Source: Aliivibrio fischeri | Lineage (GTDB): Bacteria; Pseudomonadota; Gammaproteobacteria; Enterobacterales; Vibrionaceae | DNA: 64,000 nucleotides | Assembly: GCA_038993745.2 (NCBI GenBank) | Contig: CP160630.1 | Span: 806,001-870,000 of the forward strand | Reading direction: 5' to 3' | Shown here: one piece after another, positions 48,099-57,172 of the stretch | Layout of the letters: the number at the start of each line of letters is the position of its first letter | Numbering within the stretch: position 1 is the first letter of the stretch | Made by a program: the position numbers and the translations under genes | Notes under the pieces: generated by a model | What the model was told of the DNA's origin: nothing | The model's input: only the letters and a program-made list of their open reading frames with translations | Database searches by the model: none

Positions 48099-48104
48099 TA
48101 TCTC

Positions 48105-48746
48105 CTAATTACTTGCAGTAATAAGCGATTGAGCGTTAAGGGATTCTGGATGGGTGTTATCTTGTTTTAGCATCACAGCGAGCCACTCTTCGGCTTGCGC
48201 TGTGTCTTCTGCTCTAAGTGCTGCTTGTACTGCGTATCCGTATATCCAAGCCGTCGCTTCATAAGGCTGCTGTTGGAATGTTGGCTCTGAAAGTAGAGCT
48301 AAATAGAGATCATAACCACGCTCAAAGTGATTAAACATATCAGGAAGTTGTGAATAGGTTGCTGCCGCTAGGGCACGAGTAAGATAAGACTCAGGCAAAC
48401 CAGAAACTATCGTCTGTTCTTCAATTGGTGCATTTTCTGTCGCGAGTAAATTTAACCCTTTCCCTATTTTCGCTAGTCCTTGCTCAACGTATTTCATTGC
48501 GGTCCATGGCATCATGGCATCTCGACCTTTTAGGGTTTCTGCACTTCCTAAATAGACAAGTGTCAGTGGTGTTGCTCCATCTGTTTGAATCAATTCCTCA
48601 AAACGATCATAAGCCTGCTCGACAAGCTGTTCATTTCCGGCTGCCGCTTGGTTATATACAGAAATGTCTTCATCCGTTAACGCCGCTTGAGTTGAAAACG
48701 TCATGACACTTATTAATAAACTTACCATTGCTGTTATTCGTTTCAT
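48105..48746 (-). CDS. exported TPR-like protein heading the ABC/LytTR operon
   Basis: The ATG at 48746 gives 213 residues and puts a signal peptide at the N-terminus (ITAMVSLLISVMTFSTQAA); the longer frame to 48785 is less likely. The rest is all-helical, with TPR-like pairs such as NEQLVEQAYDRFEELIQTDG and DTAQAEEWLAVMLKQDNTHP. It is the first gene of the seven-gene leftward operon. No function is known; binding of a partner or substrate in the periplasm is a guess. Confidence 0.7.
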   Translation of the reverse strand: MKRITAMVSLLISVMTFSTQAALTDEDISVYNQAAAGNEQLVEQAYDRFEELIQTDGATPLTLVYLGSAETLKGRDAMMPWTAMKYVEQGLAKIGKGLNLLATENAPIEEQTIVSGLPESYLTRALAAATYSQLPDMFNHFERGYDLYLALLSEPTFQQQPYEATAWIYGYAVQAALRAEDTAQAEEWLAVMLKQDNTHPESLNAQSLITASN

Positions 48747-48931
48747 CTGTCTGTCCTTAATTAAATGATCCTGTTTGATGTTCACAGGTTAACTAAGACA
48801 AAAACAAAAAAACGTTGAATGCGACGAACGGTAAATAGAGAGGATGAATGGTAATAATGAGTTTAAATACTTGTCATCGATACCTATTCTGGTTAAGTTT
48901 AACGCTTACTAATTAAACAAGGATACGTGTA

Positions 48932-49426
48932 ATGGAAATAGTGATTCGCCGAACAGAAGTAAAAGACGTTGATGGGTTGTGTGAATTATACAGCCAACCT
49001 CAAGCTCAGGCGCAAACTCTCCAACTCCCTATTCCATCACGTGCTCTCTGGGAAAAACGACTCTCAGCAATACCTGACAATGTTTACAGCTATGTTGCCC
49101 TTATTGATGGGAAAATTGTAGGGAATATTGGCTTTGAACACGTAACACGCCCAAGAACCCAACATGTTGCGCACTTTGGTATGGGGGTTCATGATGACTA
49201 TCACGGTCGTGGTGTTGGAAGTAAATTATTAGAAACGGTGTTAGATCTTGCTGACAACTGGCTCAATGTGAGACGCATTGAAATTGATGCGTTTGTCGAT
49301 AATCACGCAGCTCTAAGGCTATATAAAAAATTCGGGTTTGTTATTGAAGGAGAAGCTATTGATTCTGCGTTTAGAAATGGTGAATTCATCAACACCTATT
49401 ATTTGGCTCGCATTAATCGTAACTAA
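48932..49426 (+). CDS. GNAT N-acetyltransferase (YhhY-like)
   Basis: This 164-residue protein covers a full GNAT fold: IRRTEVKDVDGLCELYSQP at the start, VGNIGFEHVTRPRTQHVAHF, the acetyl-CoA loop GRGVGSKLLETVLDLADNWL (~90) and VDNHAALRLYKKFGFVIEGE. It is most like the YhhY group, which acetylates amino-acid or aminoacyl-nucleotide compounds. It is monocistronic, diverging from the ABC operon, with AAGGA ahead of the ATG. Confidence 0.88.
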   Translation: MEIVIRRTEVKDVDGLCELYSQPQAQAQTLQLPIPSRALWEKRLSAIPDNVYSYVALIDGKIVGNIGFEHVTRPRTQHVAHFGMGVHDDYHGRGVGSKLLETVLDLADNWLNVRRIEIDAFVDNHAALRLYKKFGFVIEGEAIDSAFRNGEFINTYYLARINRN

Positions 49427-49502
49427 CTTCTCTCTTCTTTTTGGTAGTAAACTTAATTAAACGTGGCGGTCTGTTTCTGAATATTAGGAGCAACCGCCAT
49501 AC

Positions 49503-49772
49503 TTAGCGTAATTGACTGTCTTTACTTGCTCTGCGGTTATAAGCACTGAATGCTTTTTCACGCGCATCTTCTTTTGCCTGACATTCAACACACAACTCTA
49601 CACCTGGTATTATGTTTCGTCGTGCTTCTGGAATTAATTCCCCACACTCTAAACAATAATTCGTATCATTGTGCTCATGATGAAGATGCGAACGAGCACG
49701 GTTAATTGCATCAATTACAGTGGCATCTATTTGTTCTTGAACGCCACCATCTCTTGTAAATCCATTAGCCAT
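49503..49772 (-). CDS. DksA/TraR-family C4 zinc-finger protein (YbiI-like)
   Basis: This 89-residue protein has the C4 zinc finger of the DksA/TraR family (CLECGELIPEARRNIIPG, then ELCVECQ) and a short N-terminal helix, but it lacks DksA's long coiled coil. The size and sequence match YbiI-like proteins, which may act on RNA polymerase. It lies near ybiB, and in E. coli the two are also close. No other gene is in its transcript. Confidence 0.87.
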   Translation of the reverse strand: MANGFTRDGGVQEQIDATVIDAINRARSHLHHEHNDTNYCLECGELIPEARRNIIPGVELCVECQAKEDAREKAFSAYNRRASKDSQLR

Positions 49773-49898
49773 AATGGTCTCCAGTTAATGAAATAACGAC
49801 TAGGAGAGCATTATCTATTATTTACAGTACTCTGATAATAGCGCCAAATGTGAATTACTATTACATTTGTGTAATAAACAAAATTAAGGGGATATTAA

Positions 49899-49927
49899 AA
49901 AAGCCGCAAAATTAACTTACGGCTTTC
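49899..49927 (-). terminator. terminator after ybiB
   Basis: AAAGCCG and CGGCTTT pair around a 13-base loop, with a TTTTTT run on the minus strand, about 30 bases after the ybiB stop. Confidence 0.82.
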
Positions 49928-49955
49928 ATTCATAGCTAGAACATTAAATGTGTCG

Positions 49956-50960
49956 TTAAGCGATAGTTTTTACATACTCTTCCCAATATTGAGTAGCAAC
50001 CTTAATCGCCTCTTCTCTTGGGTAGTTTTCTGCTCGTTTATTTGCCCACAATACATTAGCCACATTAAAAATAACGGTGTTCGCCATTAACTGTAATTGT
50101 TCTGATTTAGTACCTAACAAACAAGATTGAGGGACTGGTAAGTCATTAATTAGAGCTTCTTCCCAATACAGTTCTTCACACTCTCCTTTTGATGCACACC
50201 ATAGAGACTGGCTAACTTTAGGGTTAAATTCAGATTCTCCACCCATACCTTTAAAACACAATGCTAATTCAGAGCAGTCATCAGTTGCTTGTTGTAAGCG
50301 AGATTCCGCTTCACCATGCAGTTGTGGTAAGCCTGGGTGGAAGCTTCCACGTAATGAAATTGGCGCTGATGCTGGGTTTAGCATACGTGCACAGGTATTC
50401 GCAGGGGTACGTAAACCATATTCATGTTGCCATAACAGCATGGTTTCTACTTGCGGTGCATAAACCGATAGAGGCAAATAAGCGATATTGCCTTCATCTA
50501 GTGCTTTTTGTGTCTCTGCAATACTTGTGCAACTTGGAATATTTAACTTATCAATTACTTGAGATACGTGCTCTCGAGTGCTGCCCAGCTGTAAGTGACC
50601 ATGAATTAACACTCTATAGCCTTTGTTCGCAAGAATTTGTGCTGCGTACAACTGCCACGAAGGTCCTTGAACCTGACGCTTGCCTGCAAAACACGCCCAA
50701 TCAATATCAACATTAAGATCTTTTAATTCAGGAGTCTGAACATTACGAACAAATTCACGAATAGCCGTGGTAAAGCCACTTATCTCATCAACCGTTTCAT
50801 TCTGAACTCGGATAAGCATCATCAACATCGCCATTTTATCATTGCTAATGTCGCCAGAAAGATACTCTTTCATTACTTGATAAGCTTGTTCAAACGTCAA
50901 TGGTTTGCGGCTGCGTTCGCCACGCCCTACGGTTCTAATGCATTCTATAATTGAGCTCAT
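49956..50960 (-). CDS. ybiB: YbiB, anthranilate-phosphoribosyltransferase-like protein
   Basis: The ATG at 50960 gives MSSIIECIRTVGRGERSRKP and 334 residues, close to E. coli YbiB; the longer frame to 51074 is not supported. The protein has the TrpD-like fold: LTFEQAYQVMKEYLSGDISN, QLYAAQILANKGYRVLIHGH and LRTPANTCARMLNPASAPIS. It lacks the enzyme's GTGGD motif. Such proteins bind nucleic acid rather than act in tryptophan synthesis. It is followed by its own terminator. Confidence 0.87.
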   Translation of the reverse strand: MSSIIECIRTVGRGERSRKPLTFEQAYQVMKEYLSGDISNDKMAMLMMLIRVQNETVDEISGFTTAIREFVRNVQTPELKDLNVDIDWACFAGKRQVQGPSWQLYAAQILANKGYRVLIHGHLQLGSTREHVSQVIDKLNIPSCTSIAETQKALDEGNIAYLPLSVYAPQVETMLLWQHEYGLRTPANTCARMLNPASAPISLRGSFHPGLPQLHGEAESRLQQATDDCSELALCFKGMGGESEFNPKVSQSLWCASKGECEELYWEEALINDLPVPQSCLLGTKSEQLQLMANTVIFNVANVLWANKRAENYPREEAIKVATQYWEEYVKTIA

Positions 50961-51014
50961 GACTGTCCTTGTATTTTCTTTATAATTTTCAACTACACAG
51001 ACGTTATCACATAA

Positions 51015-51061
51015 ACAAAAAAAGCCAAGAAATTCATAATAATCTACAAACCTCTTGGCTA
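51015..51061 (-). terminator. terminator after FUSC-like gene
   Basis: AGCCAAGA and TCTTGGCT form a stem of about 8 bp with a 21-base loop, followed on the minus strand by a run of seven T. It ends the efflux operon. Confidence 0.78.
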
Positions 51062-51082
51062 TTTTCTTAATCATTCAATGTC

Positions 51083-52108
51083 TTAATGCACTTTCTCTTC
51101 TCGCTCGACACCTCGAAAGAAAATAGGAAACAACTTAATTAATCGATAACAGATCCAAATTAAAATACTTGTGACAATAACAGCAACAACAATAGACGAC
51201 ACTCGATATAAAATAGAGAAGAATGCGTCTTTTTGTCCCGGAATGGCACCTGTAATAGGTATTGTTAATGCTGCCATCGCAGAGAACCCAATTCCTTTAA
51301 TCGCAGGATTTTCACTGGCTAACCATTTACAAAAGTAACCTGATGCAATCGCAAAACTTAATATATATAAGATTGGATTATCGTATAAATCATATAACAC
51401 TAACTGAATAGCCATGGCTGCCACACAACCAGCTAACGTTCCTACAATTCGGATACGAGCCATCATCAATGATCCTACTAATGTCATTGGCGAAAGCATA
51501 ATTAGCATCGACGCTTGAGCGGATAGTGAATCATTTAAATTTGCGATTTCGAAAATCAAAAACACAATCATGGCGACCATCCACCCCAAAGCAGTTTGCT
51601 CTAGCATGTCTCTTGGATCTTTACTTTGCCCTTCTACTTTCAAGATTGGAGTGTGCGCTTCAATTGGATCAGGAAACAAATAAAAAGCCATGGCGCAAAT
51701 TGGCACCATCATAATGGCAGCAACCCATACCCCAATAATAAAGTTCTCTAAATCAAAAGTTGGATATGACCCAAAATTCAACAAAATTGAACCTACCAAT
51801 AGCCCTGTGTATCCGAATAGATAACTGGCTTTATAATGCATGGCGTGACATTTAAAAAGCAGCATAATACCAACGGCAACGGTCATCAGTAATGGGTATG
51901 GCTGTAAAAAGCCAACGATCAATGACACTTGAATCCCTACCCAAAAAATACTGATTAACAGCTGTATGAACATCTGGGCATTCCAGCGGTTCAAATTAGA
52001 TAAAATAAACAATGGGAACAAGGTACCAAACATACCATTCGACCAGCCAAATACCGTGCACATGGCAAATCCAACAACACAACCAAACCAAATTCGTAAT
52101 GCTTTCAT
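51083..52108 (-). CDS. DUF2955/FUSC-like inner-membrane efflux protein
   Basis: This 341-residue integral membrane protein has about 10 helices in two similar halves, typical of the FUSC/aromatic-acid exporter group (AaeB, YccS) and the DUF2955 subfamily: LRIWFGCVVGFAMCTVFGWS at the start, LVGSILLNFGSYPTFDLENF, and a second half beginning LGWMVAMIVFLIFEIANLND. It ends 12 bases after the HlyD-like gene in the same operon, so the two probably form one exporter. The substrate is unknown. Confidence 0.82.
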   Translation of the reverse strand: MKALRIWFGCVVGFAMCTVFGWSNGMFGTLFPLFILSNLNRWNAQMFIQLLISIFWVGIQVSLIVGFLQPYPLLMTVAVGIMLLFKCHAMHYKASYLFGYTGLLVGSILLNFGSYPTFDLENFIIGVWVAAIMMVPICAMAFYLFPDPIEAHTPILKVEGQSKDPRDMLEQTALGWMVAMIVFLIFEIANLNDSLSAQASMLIMLSPMTLVGSLMMARIRIVGTLAGCVAAMAIQLVLYDLYDNPILYILSFAIASGYFCKWLASENPAIKGIGFSAMAALTIPITGAIPGQKDAFFSILYRVSSIVVAVIVTSILIWICYRLIKLFPIFFRGVEREEKVH

Positions 52109-52120
52109 GTAAGCCTCACA

Positions 52121-53188
52121 CTAATAAATGTAATGTAAATAGCTGATCATGGTAATTAAACTATGGCCAATGTAATCAATCACACTGTTTCCTGAAGTGT
52201 AAATAATTACGGTTGCACGCGAACCAACAAATAATCTCGGAGACAATGGTTCATCGCTTGTTAAATTAACGCGTACACGTTGTGCATCTCGCACCCAACG
52301 ATTACTGACTTCAACACTACTTAATTGACCATTGGCTTTTTGTTGTGCAGAAGCAACACCATAATCACGACTCTCTACAATTAATGGAAATACCTCGCCA
52401 GGCATCGCATCGTAAGCGACCTCTGCTCTCATTCCTTTAACCATTTCTGAAGTCGCTTTCTCACGGTAATCGGCAGAAACCCACAGGGAATCCGTTGGGA
52501 TAAAAGTCAATAATGGCTGGTTAGCATTTGCGAACACACCTACATGCAATTGCATATTGGTAATGATCCCTTCATTCTGAGCAACCACTTGCGTATGCTC
52601 TAAATCTAACTCTGCTTGTTTCAAGCTATTTTTCGCTGATAACACAGCACTGCTTTGCCCATTACCTTTGCCTAACTTCACTTCAAGAGCATGAACTTTC
52701 TGTTTTGCTGCCATTAAGTTCGCCGCCGCTTGATCTCGTTTAGTTAGTGCTGAATCTAAACCTGAAGCTGAAACTGCGCCAGAATTCGCTAAACGCTTAA
52801 TACGATGATATTCACGGTTGGCATTATTCGATGTCACTTGTGTTGTCTTTACATTTGATCGTGCAGCCTCTATATCTGCAACTAATGATGCTTCTTGTTC
52901 TTTTGCTTGCGCTAACGCTATCTTCGCTTTTTGCACAGCAAGTAGATATTTTTCATCATCAATTTTAAATAACAACTCCCCCTTCTTAACCAACTGATTA
53001 TTTGTATGGTTAACTTCAACAATACGGCCTGACACCTCAGGAGAAATTTGAACAACAAACCCTTGGACTTTGCTTTGAGTCGTTAATGGTGTGAGTCTAT
53101 CCGCCATCACTAAATAAGCGGTAACGATAAGAAACAATACAATTAGAATTCGCATCCATTGTTTAAATTTTTGTTCTGCAGCTTGCAT
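52121..53188 (-). CDS. HlyD/EmrA-type membrane fusion protein
   Basis: The ATG at 53188 (MQAAEQKFKQWMRILIV; GAGAA just upstream) gives 355 residues. The TTG at 53209 is less likely. A single N-terminal membrane helix is followed by a lipoyl/barrel-sandwich domain (VQISPEVSGRIVEVNHTNNQ), a coiled-coil hairpin (~80-180), the second lipoyl half and a beta-barrel (LWVSADYREKATSEMVKGMR). It is the adaptor for the FUSC-like exporter gene that follows. A LysR gene diverges 115 bases upstream and probably controls the pair. Confidence 0.9.
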   Translation of the reverse strand: MQAAEQKFKQWMRILIVLFLIVTAYLVMADRLTPLTTQSKVQGFVVQISPEVSGRIVEVNHTNNQLVKKGELLFKIDDEKYLLAVQKAKIALAQAKEQEASLVADIEAARSNVKTTQVTSNNANREYHRIKRLANSGAVSASGLDSALTKRDQAAANLMAAKQKVHALEVKLGKGNGQSSAVLSAKNSLKQAELDLEHTQVVAQNEGIITNMQLHVGVFANANQPLLTFIPTDSLWVSADYREKATSEMVKGMRAEVAYDAMPGEVFPLIVESRDYGVASAQQKANGQLSSVEVSNRWVRDAQRVRVNLTSDEPLSPRLFVGSRATVIIYTSGNSVIDYIGHSLITMISYLHYIY

Positions 53189-53302
53189 ATATATTCTCGA
53201 TAAAATCAAAATTGACGTGATCTAGCTCTCATTATAAGGCGTGATTTCAAAACGAATAGATGGCAAAATAGAACACATAAGACCTATAAATAGGACAATA
53301 AC

Positions 53303-54190
53303 GTGTACGAAAACCGTAAATCTTTGCCTTCATTTGATGATATTTATCTTTTTGTCCTTGTCGTAAGGCACAAAGGGATAAGTGCTGCTGCACAATTCTC
53401 AGGCCTACAACGCTCGAAAGTCAGCCGTCGGTTACAAGAATTAGAAAAGGCGTTAGGTCATCAATTATTAATCAGAACCACTAGATCAATTGAGTTAACC
53501 AAACAAGGAGAATGGTTATATCAACAAGCATCAAACCCAATTAACACCTTAGTTGACGCAAGTTTATTGATGAGAGATCACCATGTAACACCAAGAGGAA
53601 CATTAAGAGTAGCAATACCTCCTGCTCTTGGTATGACAGAAGTATTCTCTACTCTTATTGAAAAATACATAGAAGAAAACACTGAGGTTAAATTAGAAAT
53701 TGAGCATCACGTTCAATCATTAGACTTACGCAGAAGCAATATAGATTTGCAAATATTGCCAAGTTATATCGAGCCATTGCATAACGATTACATCCAACAA
53801 CGTTTAATTCAAATCCCATATAGCATGGTTGCGTCTCCAAATTATTTACGTGTTAATGGTCACCCAGATAACGTTACTCAGTTGGATCAATTCCATTTAT
53901 TAGCAAGTCGATATAATAAAAGTTTATTGCCTCAAGGATTAAATTATCAGCTATTTAGTGATGATCTGAATTTATTACAAAAATTAGCAATATCAGGAAA
54001 AGGAATCGCTTTACTGCCATCTATTCTAATTGAAGAAGATATTAAGCAAGGGTTGCTTGTTGAAGTATTACCCAGAAAATCATTTACCGATTTAACTATT
54101 ACTCTAATTTATCCAACACCGCATTATTTACCTGAAAAAACACGAGCAATGGTAAATTTATTCAGAGCCACCTTCTCAGATTTACCTTAA
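53303..54190 (+). CDS. LysR-family regulator of the efflux operon
   Basis: This 295-residue LysR protein has a standard winged helix (FDDIYLFVLVVRHKGISAAA, then GLQRSKVSRRLQELEKALG) and a substrate-binding domain beginning GTLRVAIPPALGMTEVFSTL. It diverges from the HlyD/FUSC operon, the usual position of a LysR regulator of an efflux pump. The inducer is not known. Confidence 0.9.
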   Translation: MYENRKSLPSFDDIYLFVLVVRHKGISAAAQFSGLQRSKVSRRLQELEKALGHQLLIRTTRSIELTKQGEWLYQQASNPINTLVDASLLMRDHHVTPRGTLRVAIPPALGMTEVFSTLIEKYIEENTEVKLEIEHHVQSLDLRRSNIDLQILPSYIEPLHNDYIQQRLIQIPYSMVASPNYLRVNGHPDNVTQLDQFHLLASRYNKSLLPQGLNYQLFSDDLNLLQKLAISGKGIALLPSILIEEDIKQGLLVEVLPRKSFTDLTITLIYPTPHYLPEKTRAMVNLFRATFSDLP

Positions 54191-54520
54191 AAATCAGTAA
54201 AATAACTGATAACCACTCAAATATTAGCATTTTAAATAGAATCGAAAATTAAAATGCTATGTTCTAGATTTTCGAGCAATATATTATTAACCACATGAAT
54301 AGGACGGGTTAGCAAAAACGGAAATAAATGTCCATAAATGCTACAACCTTTGTCTCAAAAATACGATTTTTTTGACAGTTTGTCAGAAAGATAACCAAAT
54401 TTAGGGCACGTTATTTTTTATTATAACTACTCAACTAGCCCAAGTGAGCCCTAAATATAAAGCCAATATCATCAAATGATATTGGCTTTATTCTTTTTAC
54501 TTAAACAGTAAACTAAATAA
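54191..54520. other. intergenic region between LysR and bioD
   Basis: This stretch of 330 bases separates the convergent LysR and bio genes. No gene is visible. It holds a short ATCAGT/ACTGAT palindrome just after the LysR stop, a TGACA/TGTCA inverted repeat, and the bio operon terminator. Confidence 0.6.
54459..54489. terminator. terminator after bioBFCD
   Basis: AAAGCCAATATCAT and ATGATATTGGCTTT form a perfect 14-bp stem with a CAA loop, about 30 bases after the bioD stop; T-rich flanks lie on both sides. Confidence 0.9.
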
Positions 54521-55200
54521 TTAATTATCTAGAGCTTCAAGATGAATGTACTTACCCATATTTTTGCGTTTTACACTTGGCATGTATGGAATTTCACCTA
54601 ATTTTGGTGCAGGCATTTTATCTTCTAACATCTTAATGATTTCAGCGTAGTTTTCTGTACCTGGGTTTACTCGGTTAGCTACCCAACCAATAATATCTAA
54701 ACCATCATGTTGAATCGCTTCAGCAGTTAGCATTGCATGACTTAAACAACCGAGTTTAATCCCAACAACCAATACCACTGGCAATTTTTCTTGCTGTACC
54801 CATGTTGATAAACAATCATCTTTAGATACAGGAACACGCCATCCACCAGCACCTTCAACTAAAACAACATCTGATTTCTCTTTTAATGAAGCTAAACCTT
54901 CAGATAATACGGAGTAATCAATAACCACATTTTCTGCTTCTGCTGCAATATGTGGTGACGCTGGCATTAATAACGCATATGGGTTTACTTCTTCATAGCG
55001 TAATTCAACATTGGCTACAGCACGTAAATGGATTGCATCAGAGTTTTGAACGCCTTCGCCTTTGTCTTCTGAGCCTGCTGCTACTGGTTTATAAGCAGCA
55101 GTTCGTAAACCTTTCATGTTTAACGCATCTAAAATCGCTTTTGAAGCAACGGTTTTACCCACATCTGTATCTGTTCCTGCAATAAAAATGCATCAATCAT
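54521..55200 (-). CDS. bioD: dethiobiotin synthetase BioD, frameshift near the start
   Basis: BioD makes dethiobiotin from diaminopelargonic acid, CO2 and ATP. An ATG at 55200, overlapping the bioC stop by 8 bases, opens MIDAF, but a run of five A on the plus strand (55184-55188) shifts the frame. One more A gives [17 protein letters not shown] and an intact P-loop of the family (GTDTDVGKT). Restored length is 226 residues, close to E. coli BioD. As written the open frame only begins inside the P-loop (54521-55162). Further motifs are [24 protein letters not shown] and [12 protein letters not shown] sequencing deletion is much more likely than loss, because the rest is perfectly conserved. 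Confidence 0.9.
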
Positions 55201-56014
55201 TACTTATAACTCCGTAGCCTACCTGATATGTAGCAGGTAAGTGGTTTAATTCACTTCTAAATATTTGATACGCTTCTTCCACTGCTAATAGCTTTTCTTT
55301 GCTCAATAATCCTGAGCTGCGACCATTAGGTAAATGCGTTGCTCCAATTCCTTTTAAATCTTTCATTAAAGCAAGAGCGGAAGAATACGTCATCTCGACA
55401 GACGTGCAGTGTAGTGTAAAGTTGTTGCATTCAGATTGCGCTAACGCAATTTTTACCATAGATGGCGTAATAAAATCGTTAACATGTTGATATAAATCAA
55501 CCTTTGACCATGCCTTTTTCAATTCAAACAGTGAGCCATCTAACAAAGTTGAGAAAATAACCTTGCTTTTATTATGGCTAATTCGTTTCATTTCTCTTAA
55601 TGGGACCGATAAATCTTGGCACCATTGCAGCGCTAAACTGGATACGACACCATCAAATTCATCATCCATGAACGGAAGATCTTCAGCATCACCTTGAATA
55701 TAGGTAATATTGTGATCACCACATCGTTCTTTCGCTTTCTCTAACATGACAGACGATAAATCAAACGCTACGACGCATGCTCCCCGTTTTAACAAGGCTT
55801 CGCAACAATAACCAGTCCCACACCCCACATCTAAAATTCGTAGCCCAGTTAGATCGGTTGGTAAATAAGACAAAAGCGTATCTGCCACTTGGCGTTGAAA
55901 TTCTGCTGAACGATCATAGGTATGCGCCGCTTTACTAAATGCAGCTTGAATCGCTTGTTTTTCTTTATTTGATGTTGAATTAAACATATCGATGGCAACT
56001 GCTGGATTCACCAT
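55193..56014 (-). CDS. bioC: malonyl-ACP O-methyltransferase BioC
   Basis: This 273-residue SAM-dependent methyltransferase starts biotin precursor synthesis by methylating malonyl-ACP. Motif I is RILDVGCGTGYCCEALLKRG (~60); AFDLSSVMLEKAKER, YIQGDAEDLPFMDDEFD and VVSSLALQWCQDLSVPLREM follow, as in BioC. An in-frame ATG a few codons downstream (MFNSTSNKEKQAIQAAFSKA) is an alternative start. It begins 6 bases after bioF ends. No bioH is present in the window. Confidence 0.94.
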   Translation of the reverse strand: MVNPAVAIDMFNSTSNKEKQAIQAAFSKAAHTYDRSAEFQRQVADTLLSYLPTDLTGLRILDVGCGTGYCCEALLKRGACVVAFDLSSVMLEKAKERCGDHNITYIQGDAEDLPFMDDEFDGVVSSLALQWCQDLSVPLREMKRISHNKSKVIFSTLLDGSLFELKKAWSKVDLYQHVNDFITPSMVKIALAQSECNNFTLHCTSVEMTYSSALALMKDLKGIGATHLPNGRSSGLLSKEKLLAVEEAYQIFRSELNHLPATYQVGYGVISND

Positions 56015-56020
56015 AACACC

Positions 56021-57172
56021 TCATCCTAATTCGTTTATCGCTTGTGTCAGCGCTGAAATATCTGCTGATGAATGATTGGCACTTAAGGTCACTCTTATTC
56101 GAGCTGAACCGACTGGAACCGTTGGTGGACGAATTGCTGTTGTCCATAACCCTCGCTCTTTTAACAAATCAGCGAGTATCATCGCATCGGTTGCTTCACC
56201 TATGATAATAGGCTTAATTGGCGTTGGTGTTTTTTCTGCACCCACAAAATTCATTAATTCAGACTCAAATTGTTGATTTAATTCTTTGAGTTTGTCACGT
56301 CGCCATTCTTGTTGTTGGATCATCAATAAGGCATGAGATAACGCATGAGCTTGAGCAGGCGGCATTGCCGTAGAATAAACATGATGACGTGCAAATTGCG
56401 ATAAATAATCACCACACTCTTGATTGCAAAGCACAGCCGCACCAGACAATCCGAACCCTTTTCCGAAAGTAACAATTAATATATCCGGCGTTATCGAATA
56501 AACATCACAACAGCCTTTACCATTACTACCTAACACTCCACACCCATGGGCATCATCCACCATTAGCCAAGCATCATTTTCCTTAGTGAGGGTTGCAATA
56601 TCGGCTAATGGAGAAAGATCCCCATCCATACTAAATACGCCTTCCGTCACCACCAATGTTGGCTCATCTGATGAACGCTTTAACAAACTATTTAAGTGGT
56701 CAACATCATTGTGTTTAAAGCGTTTCATCACTGCGGGAGATAACATTCCCGCTTCCATTAGTGAGGCATGATTCAATTTATCTTGTAATAAGGTGTCACC
56801 CTTTTCTAATAATGAAAAGAGTACCGCTTGATTGGCACTAAAACCTGAATTAAACAAAATCGCACAATCAAAGCCAAGCCATTCTGCCAACTGAGATTCT
56901 AAATTGGCATGCGGCTTTGAGTAACCAGTGACTAATGGAGAGGCGCCACTGCCACTTCCGTATAAAGATAGTCCCTCTTGCCACGCTTCCATCAACTCTT
57001 TGCTACTCGCCAAGCCTAAATAATCATTTCCAGAAAAATTCAAATAGCTTTTTCCATCAACAACTAATGTGGCCTGATTTCCTTGCGACACCACTCGACG
57101 TGAGCGATTTAGCCCTGCTTGCTTACGTTGATTAAGCGCAGAGCGAATACGTTGATTAAACGCTTGCTTCAT
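56021..57172 (-). CDS. bioF: 8-amino-7-oxononanoate synthase BioF
   Basis: The ATG at 57172 ([20 protein letters not shown]) gives 383 residues, like E. coli BioF, and overlaps the bioB end by 17 bases; the longer frame to 57235 is not supported. This PLP-dependent enzyme joins pimeloyl-ACP and alanine. Motifs are [29 protein letters not shown], the aspartate in [14 protein letters not shown] and the PLP lysine in [15 protein letters not shown]. It is in the bioBFCD operon. Confidence 0.95.
   Translation of the reverse strand: MKQAFNQRIRSALNQRKQAGLNRSRRVVSQGNQATLVVDGKSYLNFSGNDYLGLASSKELMEAWQEGLSLYGSGSGASPLVTGYSKPHANLESQLAEWLGFDCAILFNSGFSANQAVLFSLLEKGDTLLQDKLNHASLMEAGMLSPAVMKRFKHNDVDHLNSLLKRSSDEPTLVVTEGVFSMDGDLSPLADIATLTKENDAWLMVDDAHGCGVLGSNGKGCCDVYSITPDILIVTFGKGFGLSGAAVLCNQECGDYLSQFARHHVYSTAMPPAQAHALSHALLMIQQQEWRRDKLKELNQQFESELMNFVGAEKTPTPIKPIIIGEATDAMILADLLKERGLWTTAIRPPTVPVGSARIRVTLSANHSSADISALTQAINELG

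Noticed and set aside
49464..49499. TGGCGGT/ACCGCCA inverted repeat between the GNAT and zinc-finger genes as a terminator
   Set aside because: The stem is short, the loop is 22 bases and no T-run follows on either strand.
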